DNA from: Demequina sp. NBRC 110051
GTDB lineage: Bacteria > Actinomycetota > Actinomycetes > Actinomycetales > Demequinaceae
DNA length: 64,000 nt
NCBI RefSeq assembly: GCF_002090055.1
Contig: NZ_BBRH01000017.1
Span: 32,528-96,527, forward strand
Direction of reading: 5' to 3'
Part shown: positions 53,711-63,990 of the stretch, piece after piece
Position numbering within the stretch: position 1 is the stretch's first letter
How the letters are laid out: every line of letters starts with the position of its first letter
Translations under genes and position numbers: made by a program
The notes under the pieces: generated by a model
What the model was told of the DNA's origin: nothing
The model's input: the letters and a program-made list of their open reading frames with translations, nothing else
The model's database searches: none

Positions 53711-55981
53711 ATGACCGAGTTGATGGCCGATGCCGCGGCTAGGGTGGCAGCGCTCCTTGCCGACATGTCGCTCGACGAGAAGCTCGCGCAGATTGTGGGC
53801 TTCTGGGAGGGAGAGGAGGGCGACGCCGTCGCTCCCCTCCAGGGCGAGCTCGCCCACACCGGTCCGGTGGCCGATGCCATGGCCCACGGTCTGGGACACA
53901 TCACCCGGGCGTATGGCACCAATCCCGTGGACGCCGACGAGCGGGCCGCCTGGCTGTGGGACCGTCAGCGCTTCCTCGTGAACGAGACTCGTCTGGGGAT
54001 CCCCGCGATCGTGCATGAGGAGTGCCTGACCGGCCTCAACGCCTGGAAGGCCGCGACCCTGCCTACTCCGCTCGCATGGGGCGCCGCGTGGGACCCCGCG
54101 CTCGTCCGCCATGCCGCCGCGTTGGTGGGCGAAACCATGCGTGACCTGGGCATTCACCAGGGCCTCGCGCCCGTCCTCGACGTGGTGCGTGACCCGCGCT
54201 GGGGGCGCACCGAGGAGTGCATCGGCGAGGACCCCTACCTGGTGGGCGAGGTCGGCACCGCGTACGTCGAGGGCCTGCAGTCCGCGGGCGTGCACGCCAC
54301 CCTCAAGCACTTCGTGGGCTACTCGGCCTCGCAGTCGGGCAGGAACTTCGGGCCGGTGGCGATGGGCGAGCGCACGCTGCGCGACGTCATGCTGCCTCCC
54401 TTCGAGATGGCCGTGCTCGACGGCGGCGCACGCTCCGTCATGCACGCCTACACCGAGATCGATGGGGTCCCCGTCGCCGCGAACCCCGCACTGCTGATCG
54501 ACCTGCTGCGCTGCGAATGGGGCTTCGACGGCACCGTCGTCGCCGACTACTTCGGGGTCGCCTTCCTGCACCTCTTGCACGGCGTGGCGGCCGACCTCGG
54601 TGATGCCGCGGCCCAGGCCCTCGCGGCCGGAGTCGACGTCGAGCTGCCCACGGGCGACGCTTACCTCGCGCCGCTCAAGGCAGCCGTCGAGGACGGTCGC
54701 GTGGATATGACTCTGGTCGACCGCGCCGTCGCGCGGGTCCTCACACAGAAGGCCGAGCTGGGGCTGCTGGACGAGGACTTTTCCGGACCGCCCCCCGCGG
54801 GCGTGGACCTGGACTCCTCCGCCCACCGCGACGCCGCACGGCGCCTGGCGGAGGAGTCCGTGGTCCTGCTCACCAACGACGGCATCCTGCCGCTCGCCAC
54901 CGATGCCGCGCGCTCGATCGCACTCATCGGCCCCAACGCGGATCGCGCCCAGGCACTGTTCGGCTGCTACTCGTTCACCAACCACGTGCTCGCGCAGCGC
55001 CCGGGTGTCGAGATGGGCTTCGCGGCCCCCACGGTCCTCGAGGCGTTGCGGGCCGAGGGTCTGGGCGACGTCGCGTACGTCGCGGGGTCCGCGGTCGACG
55101 ACTCCGACCGTTCGGGGTTCGCCGATGCCGTGGCCGCCGCCGCGAGCTCCGATGTCGCCGTGATGGCGATGGGGGACCACGCCGGGTTGTTCGGTCGGGG
55201 CACCTCGGGCGAGGGCTGCGACCGCGACGACCTCGAACTACCGGGCGTGCAGCGAGAGCTGGTCGAGGCCGTCCTCGCGACGGGCACGCGCGTGGTCTTG
55301 GTGCTCCTCACCGGCCGCCCGTACGTCCTCGACTGGGCACTGGAGCGCTGCACCGCCGTGGTGCAGGCGTTCTTCCCGGGCGAGGAGGGGGCGGGGGCAA
55401 TCGCCGGCGTGCTGTCGGGACGCGTCAACCCGTCGGGCCGCCTGCCCGTCACGCTCCCCCGCTCGACAGGCGCCCAGCCCTACACGTACCTCCATCCCGC
55501 GCTCGGAGGCGACGGAGAGGTCAGCAACCTGTCGACCACGCCAGCCGCCCCGTTCGGTCACGGATTGTCGTACTCGCGGTTCACGTACGGGTACCTCACG
55601 CCGGCCGGCGCCCCAGCCACGGATTCCGGGCTCACGGTCACCATCGCGGTCACCAACGAGAGCGAGCGCGACGGCGCCGAGGTGGTGCAGTTGTACGGCC
55701 ACGACCTGGTGGGCCAGGTCACGCGGCCGGTCGCACAGCTGCTCGCCTTCGCGCGCGTCGAGGTGCCCGCGGGCGAGACACGGAGGGTGACGTTCACCGT
55801 GCCACCCGCGCGTCTGGCCTTCACGGGACGGGCGATGACGCGCATTGTCGAACCGGGCGAGTGGGACCTGTGGGTCGGCACGAGCGCGGACCGCGAGGCG
55901 TCCGCGCGCGTCACGCTCGTGGGCGAGGTCCATACCGTGACGGCCGCGGGGCAACGGCGCTCAACCGCCACGATCGCGTAG
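53711..55981 (+). CDS. Glycoside hydrolase family 3 (beta-glucosidase/xylosidase)
   Basis: 756 residues. N-terminal GH3 barrel with the nucleophile Asp279 in VVADYFGV, substrate loops VHEECLTG and LKHFVGYSASQSG; then the GH3 C-terminal domain (about 370-600) and a C-terminal fibronectin-III-like domain (about 630-720). No signal peptide, so it acts in the cytoplasm on imported oligosaccharides. It is 4 bases after the permease gene, completing the LacI-controlled operon. The exact sugar (gluco or xylo) cannot be set from sequence. Confidence 0.9.
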   Translation: MTELMADAAARVAALLADMSLDEKLAQIVGFWEGEEGDAVAPLQGELAHTGPVADAMAHGLGHITRAYGTNPVDADERAAWLWDRQRFLVNETRLGIPAIVHEECLTGLNAWKAATLPTPLAWGAAWDPALVRHAAALVGETMRDLGIHQGLAPVLDVVRDPRWGRTEECIGEDPYLVGEVGTAYVEGLQSAGVHATLKHFVGYSASQSGRNFGPVAMGERTLRDVMLPPFEMAVLDGGARSVMHAYTEIDGVPVAANPALLIDLLRCEWGFDGTVVADYFGVAFLHLLHGVAADLGDAAAQALAAGVDVELPTGDAYLAPLKAAVEDGRVDMTLVDRAVARVLTQKAELGLLDEDFSGPPPAGVDLDSSAHRDAARRLAEESVVLLTNDGILPLATDAARSIALIGPNADRAQALFGCYSFTNHVLAQRPGVEMGFAAPTVLEALRAEGLGDVAYVAGSAVDDSDRSGFADAVAAAASSDVAVMAMGDHAGLFGRGTSGEGCDRDDLELPGVQRELVEAVLATGTRVVLVLLTGRPYVLDWALERCTAVVQAFFPGEEGAGAIAGVLSGRVNPSGRLPVTLPRSTGAQPYTYLHPALGGDGEVSNLSTTPAAPFGHGLSYSRFTYGYLTPAGAPATDSGLTVTIAVTNESERDGAEVVQLYGHDLVGQVTRPVAQLLAFARVEVPAGETRRVTFTVPPARLAFTGRAMTRIVEPGEWDLWVGTSADREASARVTLVGEVHTVTAAGQRRSTATIA

Positions 55982-55998
55982 CGCCGCTCGCCCAGCTG

Positions 55999-56026
55999 GG
56001 TGGCGCGCCCGCAAGGGCGCGCCACC
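55999..56026 (+). terminator. Terminator of the sugar operon
   Basis: Perfect 12-base stem GGTGGCGCGCCC / GGGCGCGCCACC, loop GCAA. A single 14-mer repeat copy (56051-56064) follows. Confidence 0.75.
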
Positions 56027-56092
56027 TGCGCGCCACTGAGCGCGGCCCAGCCACGGCATCGGCCACCTGCAAGCACGCGTAACCTCGTCAGC

Positions 56093-57445
56093 ATGAGCCA
56101 TGACGACATCGCCGCCACCGTTCGCGACCTCATGCCCGGCGTCCTCGCCGACCTTGAGGAGCTGATCTCCTACCCCTCCATCGCGTTCCCCGGCTACCCT
56201 GCCGAGCCCGTCGAAAAGATGGCCGAGCGCACCCTCGAGTTGGTGCGCGAGGCCGGCTTCTCCGACGCCCACCTCGCGGACGTGCCGTGGGGCTACCCGC
56301 CCATCTACGGCGAGATCCCCGGGCCCGAGGGCTCCCCCACCGTGGTGCTGTACGCGCACTACGACGTGCAGCCGGCATCGGCCGCTCAGGGCTGGACCAC
56401 CGACCCGTTCGTCGCGACCCGCAAGGACGACGGCCGCATCTACGGGCGTGGCGCCGCCGACGACAAGTCTGGCATCGTCACCCACCTGGGCACCCTGCGC
56501 GCGCTGGCCGCGCTCGGCGAGGAGCCGCCGTGCACGCTGCGGATCATCCTCGAGGGCATGGAGGAGACCGAGTCGAACCTCGAGGAATTCGTCGAGGCGC
56601 ACCCCGAGCTGTTCCAGTGCGACGTCTTCGTCATCGCGGACATGGGCAACCTGCGCGTGGGCGAGCCGGTGCTGACGACGGCGCTGCGCGGCGACGTGTC
56701 CTGCACCGTGAAGGTCTCGACGCTCGAGCACCCGCTGCACTCGGGCGTGTTTGGCGGCGCGGCGCCCGATGCCATGATGGCGCTCGCTCGCCTCCTCACC
56801 TCGCTGCAGGACGATGCGGGCAACGTCACCGTCGAGGGCGTCACCGGCGGCGTGTGGGATGGCGGCGACCTGGGCGAGGAAGGCTTCCGCGCGGGCGCCG
56901 ACCTGCTGCCCGGGGTCTCCCTCATCGGCACCGACCGCGTGGGCGACCGCCTGTGGGCCAAGCCCTCGATCAATGCCATCGGCGTCGACATGACCTCGAT
57001 CGCCGACTCCTCCAACGTCATCCACCCGACCGCGAGCGCGAAGATCTCCATGCGCATCGTGCCTGGATCCGACCCGCGCGCGGAGCTCGACGCCCTGGTG
57101 CGCCACCTCGAGTCTCACGCGCCGTGGGGAGCCCAGGTCGAGGTCACGCCCATGAAGGCCGCTCCCCCGTTCCGCGTGCCGACGTCGGGCCCGGGCTATG
57201 CGGCCGCGCGTGCGGCGCTCGAGGCGGCGTACGGCAAGGCGGTCGACGAGGTCGGCTCGGGCGGCTCCATCCCGCTGCTGCAGACCCTGGCGGACGCGTC
57301 CCCCGGCGCCGAGTTCGTCCTCTGGGGCCCTGAGGACACGGAACTGGCCCGCATCCACGCCTCGGACGAGTCCGTGGACCCCGCCGAGATCGAGAAGATG
57401 ATCGTCGCGCAGGTGCTGCTGCTGAAGGAGCTCGCGGCGCGCTAG
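56093..57445 (+). CDS. M20-family dipeptidase/metallopeptidase
   Basis: 450 residues. Metal ligands in YAHYDVQP and RGAADDKSG, base Glu in EGMEETES, His in the dimerisation-domain IGVDM region; a typical M20 dipeptidase (CNDP/PepV-like). TAACCT lies 7 bases before the ATG (leaderless). Hydrolyses small peptides in the cytoplasm; the exact substrate is not clear. Convergent with copB. Confidence 0.9.
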   Translation: MSHDDIAATVRDLMPGVLADLEELISYPSIAFPGYPAEPVEKMAERTLELVREAGFSDAHLADVPWGYPPIYGEIPGPEGSPTVVLYAHYDVQPASAAQGWTTDPFVATRKDDGRIYGRGAADDKSGIVTHLGTLRALAALGEEPPCTLRIILEGMEETESNLEEFVEAHPELFQCDVFVIADMGNLRVGEPVLTTALRGDVSCTVKVSTLEHPLHSGVFGGAAPDAMMALARLLTSLQDDAGNVTVEGVTGGVWDGGDLGEEGFRAGADLLPGVSLIGTDRVGDRLWAKPSINAIGVDMTSIADSSNVIHPTASAKISMRIVPGSDPRAELDALVRHLESHAPWGAQVEVTPMKAAPPFRVPTSGPGYAAARAALEAAYGKAVDEVGSGGSIPLLQTLADASPGAEFVLWGPEDTELARIHASDESVDPAEIEKMIVAQVLLLKELAAR

Positions 57446-57478
57446 TTCGTCTGGTCGGCGTACTGCCGCGCCTCACCC

Positions 57479-57582
57479 GTACCGCTCAACACACACCTGG
57501 GGCGCGTGGGCCCAATGTGGCCCGTGTGGATCCTCACACGCCACCTGAGCCACACCCGTCACAGCCGTGTGTTGAGCGGTAC
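57479..57582. repeat. 15-base inverted repeat spanning the M20-copB gap
   Basis: GTACCGCTCAACACA (57479-57493) and its exact complement (57568-57582) enclose 74 bases that themselves contain smaller GTGTGG/CCACAC repeats. It occupies the convergent intergenic space, so it may be a large bidirectional terminator or a small mobile remnant. Confidence 0.6.
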
Positions 57583-57596
57583 GCCACGTACCCAAC

Positions 57597-59729
57597 TCAG
57601 CGCCCCACGCCCTCCGGGTCCAGGTCCACGCGACGCAGGAGCTGGGCGTTTGCCGCCACGATGATGGTCGACAGGCTCATCACGACCGCCGCAATCGCCG
57701 GCGGCATCACGAACCCCGCCCACGCGAGCGCGCCCGCGGCCAGCGGGATCGCGATGACGTTGTAGCCGGTCGCCCACACGAGGTTCTGGCGCATCTTGCG
57801 CGTGGACGCATGCGACAGGGTGATGACGCTCACCACCGCGCGCGGGTCGGAGCTCGCGAGCACCGCGGCCGCGGCCTCCATCGCTACGTCGGTGCCCGCG
57901 CCGATGGCGAGTCCCACGTCGGCCCGGGCGAGCGCCGGCGCGTCGTTCACGCCGTCACCCACCATCGCCACGCGCTTGCCCCGCGACTGGAGGTCGGCGA
58001 CCGCCTGGTCCTTATCGTCCGGCAGCACCTCGGCGTACACCTCGTCAATGCCGAGCTCGCCAGCCACGGCATCGGCCACCGCCTGCGAGTCACCCGTGAT
58101 CATGGCGACGGCGATGCCGCGCTCGTGCAGCGCGTCCACGGCCGCGCGCGACTCCTCGCGTACGGGATCGGAGGTCGTGATGAGCCCCACGACCTCGCCG
58201 TCGACCATCACGTGAACCACGGCTTGACCGGCATCGGCCCATCGCCGCGCCGCGTCCTCGAGGTCTTGCGCGAGACTCGCCTCGAGCGCCGTCAGCAGCG
58301 CCGGACCGCCGACCGCGACGTCGCGTCCGTCGACGCGGGCCCGCACCCCCTTACCGGGGAGGGTCTTGGTATCGGCGGCCGATGCCGTGGTCACCCCACG
58401 CTCCTGGGCGGCAGTCACGATGGCGCGCCCGATCGGGTGCTCGGACTCGGCCTCGACCGCAGCAGCGAGCGCGATGACCTCGTCCTCGTCGTGACCGTCA
58501 CGCACGGCGACCTCGGTCACGGCGTGGGTGCCGGCCGTGAGCGTGCCCGTCTTGTCGAAGAGGACGGTGTCGACGCTGCGCATGTCCTCGAGCGCCTGGG
58601 TGTTCTTGACGAGGATGCCGTGGCGTGCGGACGTGGAGGTGCTGATCGCAATGACCAGCGGGATCGCGAGGCCCAGGGCGTGCGGGCACGCGATCACCAG
58701 CACCGAGACGGCGCGGGTGAGGCCCGTGGCCGGGTCGTCCAGGGCGGACGTGATCGCAAAGGTCAGAGCAGCGGCAACGAGCGCGATCCAGAAGAGCCAT
58801 GCGGCGGCGCGGTCCGCGAGCTTGCGGGCGCCCGAGCGGCTGTCCTGCGCGGCCTGCACCATGCGCTGAATCCCTGCGAGCGCCGTGCCCTCCCCCGTCG
58901 CCGTGACCTCGATGCGTAGCGAGCCGTCGGTCGCGACGGTACCGGCGACCACGGCATCGTCCTTGCCCTTGCTAACCGGCGCGGACTCGCCGGTGATCAT
59001 CGACTCGTCGACGGCCGCCTCGCCGCGCACGATGGTGCCGTCCGCCGGGACGCGGCCGCCGGGCCGGACGATGACCAGGTCACCCTCGGCGAGGTCGCCC
59101 ACGCTCACGTGTTCGGTGGAGTCCCCTTCGGTGACGCGCTCGGCGTCGTCGGGGAGGAGTTCGGCCAAGGCTGCAAGGGCGCCGCGCGCCTGGCCGACGG
59201 CCTTCATCTCCTGCCAGTGACCCAACAGCATCACCACGATCAGCGCGGCAAGCTCCCACCAAAAGTCGAGGTCGCCCACGCCGAACGTGGCCGCAGCGGA
59301 CGCAAGGAACGCCACCGAAATGGCCAGCGAGATCAGGGTCATCATGCCGGGATTGCGGACGGTGATCTCGTCGCGCCAGGCCATCGACAGGAACGGCCAG
59401 CCGCCCCACGCGAAGATGACGGCGCCCAGAATCGGCGGGATCCAGGCGGTGCCCGGGAGGTCGTAGCCGAACCACTCCTCGACCATGTGGCTCGTCGCGA
59501 TCACCGGGATGGCGAGCAGCAGGTTCCACCAGAACAGGCGGCGGAACATCTCGGCGTGGCCGGAGTGATCGGTGCCGTGGTGTCCCTCGTGGCCGCCGTG
59601 ACTCGCGTCTGCCTCGTGACTCTCGTGGCCTTCATGGCCGGCGCCGGCATCACCGCCGTGGCCGGCATGCTCCATGGCGCCCGGGCGCTCGGTGTGTGAG
59701 GACTGTTCGGCGTGTTCCGTGTGGGACAT
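57597..59729 (-). CDS. copB: Copper-translocating P-type ATPase, CopB type
   Basis: 710 residues. The first 60 residues hold 14 His, a metal-sensing tail. Membrane motif is CPHALG (CPH, the CopB/P1B-3 type). Phosphorylation motif DKTGTL, TGES actuator, ATP-binding HP in SEHPIGRAI and [10 protein letters not shown] hinge. It exports Cu+/Ag+ (or Cu2+). AAGGAGGT lies 5 bases before the ATG. Its promoter is of MerR type (59763-59794), so a CueR-like activator elsewhere should respond to copper. Confidence 0.93.
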   Translation of the reverse strand: MSHTEHAEQSSHTERPGAMEHAGHGGDAGAGHEGHESHEADASHGGHEGHHGTDHSGHAEMFRRLFWWNLLLAIPVIATSHMVEEWFGYDLPGTAWIPPILGAVIFAWGGWPFLSMAWRDEITVRNPGMMTLISLAISVAFLASAAATFGVGDLDFWWELAALIVVMLLGHWQEMKAVGQARGALAALAELLPDDAERVTEGDSTEHVSVGDLAEGDLVIVRPGGRVPADGTIVRGEAAVDESMITGESAPVSKGKDDAVVAGTVATDGSLRIEVTATGEGTALAGIQRMVQAAQDSRSGARKLADRAAAWLFWIALVAAALTFAITSALDDPATGLTRAVSVLVIACPHALGLAIPLVIAISTSTSARHGILVKNTQALEDMRSVDTVLFDKTGTLTAGTHAVTEVAVRDGHDEDEVIALAAAVEAESEHPIGRAIVTAAQERGVTTASAADTKTLPGKGVRARVDGRDVAVGGPALLTALEASLAQDLEDAARRWADAGQAVVHVMVDGEVVGLITTSDPVREESRAAVDALHERGIAVAMITGDSQAVADAVAGELGIDEVYAEVLPDDKDQAVADLQSRGKRVAMVGDGVNDAPALARADVGLAIGAGTDVAMEAAAAVLASSDPRAVVSVITLSHASTRKMRQNLVWATGYNVIAIPLAAGALAWAGFVMPPAIAAVVMSLSTIIVAANAQLLRRVDLDPEGVGR

Positions 59730-59762
59730 GGCTACCTCCTTCAGATTCGCCAACGTTCTTCC

Positions 59763-59794
59763 ACCGTAAACATTCCACCCGGCTGGAAGGTCAA
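59763..59794 (-). promoter_or_regulatory. MerR (CueR)-type promoter of copB
   Basis: Minus-strand TTGACC (59789-59794) and TACGGT (59763-59768) with a 20-base spacer holding the dyad CTTCCAGCCGGGTGGAA, closely like the E. coli copA promoter (TTGACCTTCC...GGAAGG). The long spacer needs MerR-type twisting. Confidence 0.75.
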
Positions 59795-59837
59795 CCCCCT
59801 TTTTGTGGCGACAGTGTGAACCGACTGGGACGCGAAA

Positions 59838-59876
59838 CGCCGGGCGCCGCACCTCCTGAGAGGGCGACGCCCGGCG
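59838..59876 (-). terminator. Terminator of the gatCAB operon
   Basis: CGCCGGGCGCCG / CGACGCCCGGCG, 11 of 12 pairs, 15-base loop, 35 bases past gatB. Confidence 0.65.
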
Positions 59877-59911
59877 AGTCGGGGTCAGATCCGGTTCGAA
59901 CTGTCGGGAGG

Positions 59912-61429
59912 TTAGCCCTCCACGCCGGCGCGGGCGAGGATGATCTCCCGCACGCGGCCGGCATCGGCCTGACCACGGGTGGCCTTCATGACTGCACCGA
60001 CGATGGCGCCGGCGGCCTGCACCTTGCCGTCCTGGATCTTCGCGAGGACGTCGGGCTGGGCCGCGAGGGCCTCATCGACGGCCGCCTCGAGCGCCGAGTC
60101 GTCGGAGACAACCTCGAGCCCACGCGACGCCACGACCTCGGCGGGCGAGCCCTCGCCCGCGAGGACTCCCTCGAGCGCCTGACGCGCGAGCTTGTCGTTG
60201 ATCTTGCCCTCGTCGACCAGGCCCTGGAGCTCCGCCACCTGCGCGGGCGTCACCGCGAGATCGCGCAGCGTCACCTCGCGGTCGTTGGCCGTACGAGCGA
60301 GTTCACCCATCCACCACTTGCGCGCCGCCTGCGGCTTGGCGCCGGCCTCGATGGTCGCGGCAATCAGGTCAAGCGCGTCGGCGTTGACCGCATCGCGCAT
60401 GTCGGTGTCGGAGAAGCCCCACTCCTCCTTCAGGCGGGCGCGCATCTTGGCGGGGTGCTCGGGCAGCGTGCCACGCAGTTCCTCGACCCACTCACGGCTG
60501 GGCTCGACCGGCAACAGGTCGGGCTCCGGGAAATACCGGTAGTCCTCGGCCTGCTCCTTCGAGCGTCCCGGGGTCGTGGAGTTGGTGTCCTCGTGCCAGT
60601 GGCGCGTCTCCTGCACCACGGGCTGACCAGCGAGCAGAAGCTCGGCCTGGCGCACCACCTCGTGGTGGATCGCACGCTCGATGGCGCGCAGCGAGTTCAC
60701 GTTCTTGGTCTCGGAACGCTTGCCGAACGGCACTGCTGCCTGGTCCTCGCCGGCCGCCGCCTTGGGGCGCAGCGACAGGTTCACGTCGGCACGCACCGAG
60801 CCCTGCTCCATGCGTCCATCGGAGATCCCGAGCGCCTTGACGATGTCACGGATGGTCGCGACGTAGGCACGGGCCACCTCGGCCACACGCTCGGCGGTGC
60901 CCTCGATGGGGTGCGTGACGATCTCGACCAGCGGCACGCCGCCGCGGTTGTAGTCGACCAGCGAGTGCGAGGCGCCCTGGATGCCACCGGAGCCACCCAC
61001 GTGGGTGTTCTTGCCTGCGTCCTCTTCCATGTGCGCGCGCTCGATGCCGACCGTCACCACGGAGCCGTCGTCGAGCACCACGTCGAGGGAACCCTCGAAG
61101 CAGGTGGGCTCGTCGTACTGCGAGATCTGGTAGTTCTTCGACACGTCGGGGTAGAAGTAGTTCTTGCGCGCAAAGCGGCTCGACTCACGGATCGAGCAGC
61201 CCAGCGACAGGCCCAGTCGGATGGCCGATTCGACCGCCTTCTGGTTCGTCACCGGCATCGACCCGGGCAGGCCCAGGCACACGGGGCACACCTGAGTGTT
61301 GGGCTCGGCGCCAAACTGGTTGGCGCAGCCACAGAACATCTTCGTGGCTGTGTTGAGCTCGACGTGGACCTCGATGCCGAACACCGGGTCGAACTGCTCG
61401 AGCGCCTTGTCATACGTCAGGGCGGCCAT
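59912..61429 (-). CDS. gatB: Asp/Glu-tRNA amidotransferase subunit B
   Basis: 505 residues. GatB catalytic domain with [16 protein letters not shown], the zinc Cys pairs (FCGC, CPVCLG), [25 protein letters not shown] and the [13 protein letters not shown] end, plus the tail-body and YqeY-like domains. Binds and activates misacylated tRNA for amidation. ATG overlaps the gatA stop by one base. Confidence 0.97.
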   Translation of the reverse strand: MAALTYDKALEQFDPVFGIEVHVELNTATKMFCGCANQFGAEPNTQVCPVCLGLPGSMPVTNQKAVESAIRLGLSLGCSIRESSRFARKNYFYPDVSKNYQISQYDEPTCFEGSLDVVLDDGSVVTVGIERAHMEEDAGKNTHVGGSGGIQGASHSLVDYNRGGVPLVEIVTHPIEGTAERVAEVARAYVATIRDIVKALGISDGRMEQGSVRADVNLSLRPKAAAGEDQAAVPFGKRSETKNVNSLRAIERAIHHEVVRQAELLLAGQPVVQETRHWHEDTNSTTPGRSKEQAEDYRYFPEPDLLPVEPSREWVEELRGTLPEHPAKMRARLKEEWGFSDTDMRDAVNADALDLIAATIEAGAKPQAARKWWMGELARTANDREVTLRDLAVTPAQVAELQGLVDEGKINDKLARQALEGVLAGEGSPAEVVASRGLEVVSDDSALEAAVDEALAAQPDVLAKIQDGKVQAAGAIVGAVMKATRGQADAGRVREIILARAGVEG

Positions 61430-62937
61430 CACTTCACCTCCAGCTCAGGAGCCTGCGCGGTGAGCGCACCACCCCACTCGTCGGTGAGCGCTCGCTCCAG
61501 GGCGGCGCCCACGCGGTACAGCCGCGCGTCCTCGCGTGCGGGGGCGAGAATCTGGAAGCCGACCGGCAACCCGTCCTCCTCCGCAAGGCCTGCAGGCAGC
61601 GACATGCCGGGGATGCCCGCGAGGTTCGCGGGGATGGTCGCGATGTCGTTGAGATACATCGCCATCGGGTCGTCGATGCGCTCCCCCAGCTTGAAGGGGG
61701 TCGTGGGTGTGGTCGGCGACACCAGCACGGCGACGTCGGCGAACGCCGCGTCGAAATCGCGCTGGACGAGCGTGCGCACCTTCTGCGCGGAGCCGTAGTA
61801 GGCGTCGTAATAGCCGGCGCTCAGTGCATAGGTGCCGAGGATGATGCGACGCTTGACCTCGTCGCCGAAGCCCTCGGCGCGCGTGGCTGCCATGGTGCGC
61901 TCCACATTGCCCTTCTCGACGCGCATACCAAAGCGCACCGAGTCGAACTTCGCGAGGTTGCTCGACGCCTCCGAGGGCAGGATCACGTAGTAGGCCGCGA
62001 GGGCATACTCGAAGGAGGGGCACGAGACCTCGACGATCTCCGCACCCATGGTGCGCAGGTGCTCGAGGGACTCCTCGAAGCGCTGCTTCACGCCATCCTG
62101 GAAGCCGCCGTCGGCGCCGGAGATCTCCTTCACGACGCCGATGCGCACGCCGGAGAGGTCCCCTCGCGCGCCATCGCGGGCCGCGTCGACGACCGGGGGC
62201 ACCGGCTCGTTAAGGCTCGTGGCGTCCATCTCGTCGTGTCCGCCCATGACCTCGTGGAGCAGCGCCGTGTCGAGCACGGTGCGTCCGCAAGGGCCAAGCT
62301 GGTCGAGCGACGAGGCAAGCGCGATGGCGCCGAAGCGCGACACGCCGCCATACGTGGGCTTCACACCCACCGTCGCGGTGACGGACGCGGGCTGGCGGAT
62401 CGAACCACCGGTGTCCGAGCCGACCGCGAGAGGCGCCTCGAAAGAGGCCAGCGCCGCCGCCGAGCCACCACCGGAACCACCGGGGATGCGCTCCAGGTCC
62501 CACGGGTTGTGCGTGGGGCCGTAGCCCGAGTGCTCGGTCGACGAGCCCATGGCGAACTCGTCCATGTTGGTCTTTCCGAGGATGGGCATGCGCGCCGCGC
62601 GAATACGCCGGGTCACGGTTCCGTCGTAGGGCGGAATCCAGCCCTCGAGGATGCGCGAGCCGGCCGTCGTGGGCAGGCCCTCGGTCACAAGGACGTCCTT
62701 GATCGCGATCGGCACACCGGCGAGCGGGGGCAGGTCGTCGCCTGCGGCCCGGGCGGCGTCAACCTCGCGGGCCGTCGCAAGGGCACCTTCGGCGTCCACG
62801 TGCAAGAAGGCATGCACGTCACCGTCCACGGCCGTGATGCGGTCAAGGTGAGCACGGGTGAGCTCCACAGAGGTCACGTCGCCGCGGCGCATGGCAGCGG
62901 CCATCTCGGCGGCCGATGCGCGGGTCCAGTCCGTCAT
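61429..62937 (-). CDS. gatA: Asp/Glu-tRNA amidotransferase subunit A
   Basis: 502 residues, amidase-signature enzyme. Catalytic Ser-cisSer-Lys: Lys in [13 protein letters not shown], the glycine-rich Ser segment [11 protein letters not shown] and the nucleophile Ser in [12 protein letters not shown]. Makes ammonia from glutamine and passes it to GatB. Overlaps gatC by 4 bases and gatB by one. Confidence 0.97.
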   Translation of the reverse strand: MTDWTRASAAEMAAAMRRGDVTSVELTRAHLDRITAVDGDVHAFLHVDAEGALATAREVDAARAAGDDLPPLAGVPIAIKDVLVTEGLPTTAGSRILEGWIPPYDGTVTRRIRAARMPILGKTNMDEFAMGSSTEHSGYGPTHNPWDLERIPGGSGGGSAAALASFEAPLAVGSDTGGSIRQPASVTATVGVKPTYGGVSRFGAIALASSLDQLGPCGRTVLDTALLHEVMGGHDEMDATSLNEPVPPVVDAARDGARGDLSGVRIGVVKEISGADGGFQDGVKQRFEESLEHLRTMGAEIVEVSCPSFEYALAAYYVILPSEASSNLAKFDSVRFGMRVEKGNVERTMAATRAEGFGDEVKRRIILGTYALSAGYYDAYYGSAQKVRTLVQRDFDAAFADVAVLVSPTTPTTPFKLGERIDDPMAMYLNDIATIPANLAGIPGMSLPAGLAEEDGLPVGFQILAPAREDARLYRVGAALERALTDEWGGALTAQAPELEVK

Positions 62938-63233
62938 GCGTCCTCCCCCAGGATCTGGGGCACCCGGAAGCGCCCGTCCTCGGCCTCGGGAGCACCGGCG
63001 AGCGCCGCGTCCTGAGCCAGCGAGGGCCGCACCACGTCGTCGCGGTGAATGTTAGACAGGGGGATCGGGTGACTCGTCGCGGGGACGTCCTCGCCTGCGA
63101 CCTCGGCCACCTTGGCGACCGCGTCCACGATCACGGCCAGCTGGCCGGACAGGCGGTCCAGATCCCCATCGGACATATCGATGCGTGCGAGCGCCGCAAG
63201 GCGCGCCACGTCAGAGCGTTCGAGGGAAGACAT
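62934..63233 (-). CDS. gatC: Asp/Glu-tRNA amidotransferase subunit C
   Basis: 99 residues, the small belt subunit that stabilises GatAB ([39 protein letters not shown], and RxDxVxPSL at the end). The ATG is 7 bases after TAGACT, so the operon mRNA is probably leaderless. First gene of the operon. Confidence 0.95.
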   Translation of the reverse strand: MSSLERSDVARLAALARIDMSDGDLDRLSGQLAVIVDAVAKVAEVAGEDVPATSHPIPLSNIHRDDVVRPSLAQDAALAGAPEAEDGRFRVPQILGEDA

Positions 63234-63281
63234 GGCCACGAGTCTAATGGCGCGCGACCTTCCCGCGGCGCGACAAAAGGC

Positions 63282-63851
63282 TCAGCCTCGGGTGGGAGTC
63301 CAGTCGTAGCCGAGCAGCCGTACGGCGCTCTCAGGAGCATCGGCCACCGACACCCTTGAGATGGTGCCATCGGCGTTGTCCACGACCACCCAGTCAAGGT
63401 CCTCCCTGCGCGCGAAACCCATGCGTTCGTACAGCCGGTGCGCGGCGTGCATGGTGTCCATCGTGGACAGCACAATGCGAGCCGCCCCCTGCTCTACCGC
63501 CATGTCTAGCGCAGCCTGGGTGAGGTGCGCGCCGATGCCTCGGCCGCGCTCCAAGGGCGACACCGCGAGCATGCGGAGCTCGAACTCATCGCCTTGGGCG
63601 ACCTCGACGAGGGATGAGCCCGGAGGAACCAGGGTGATAGTGCCGACGATGGTGCCGTCGCCGCTCTCTCCGTCAGCCATGGCCAGAAGCGAGGCCTCCG
63701 TGGCGCGGGTGCGAGCGTCCCTCAGTTGCGGAATGTAGGGGTGTGCCTGGTCGACCAGACCATCGGCGAGGTACGCCAAGGCGGTGAGTTGGCCGATCTC
63801 CGCGAGACGACTGGTGTCGTCTGGCTCAACGATGCGGATGCGTTCGGCCAT
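63282..63851 (-). CDS. GNAT-family N-acetyltransferase
   Basis: 189 residues with LRMLAVSPLERGRGIGAHLTQAALDMAVEQGAARIVLSTMDTMHAAHRLYERMGF, the acetyl-CoA loop and beta-bulge of GNAT proteins. Substrate unknown. It lies 49 bases upstream of gatC on the same strand but gatC has its own -10 box. Confidence 0.85.
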   Translation of the reverse strand: MAERIRIVEPDDTSRLAEIGQLTALAYLADGLVDQAHPYIPQLRDARTRATEASLLAMADGESGDGTIVGTITLVPPGSSLVEVAQGDEFELRMLAVSPLERGRGIGAHLTQAALDMAVEQGAARIVLSTMDTMHAAHRLYERMGFARREDLDWVVVDNADGTISRVSVADAPESAVRLLGYDWTPTRG

Positions 63852-63957
63852 GAGGATCCTCCCGTCAATGCCGGCGGCTCGACACCGCCGTCACACCAAT
63901 GTAGACGCCCTAGCGGGGCAACGCTCGGTCAAAGCTCTCCCAACAACCCGGAAAGCA

Positions 63958-63990
63958 CGAAAGCCCCCACCGTGATGGTGGGGGCTTTCG
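63958..63990. terminator. Strong bidirectional terminator near the window end
   Basis: Perfect 14-base stem CGAAAGCCCCCACC / GGTGGGGGCTTTCG, loop GTGAT. It probably ends a gene that lies beyond the window. The 106 bases between it and the GNAT gene show no other feature. Confidence 0.8.
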
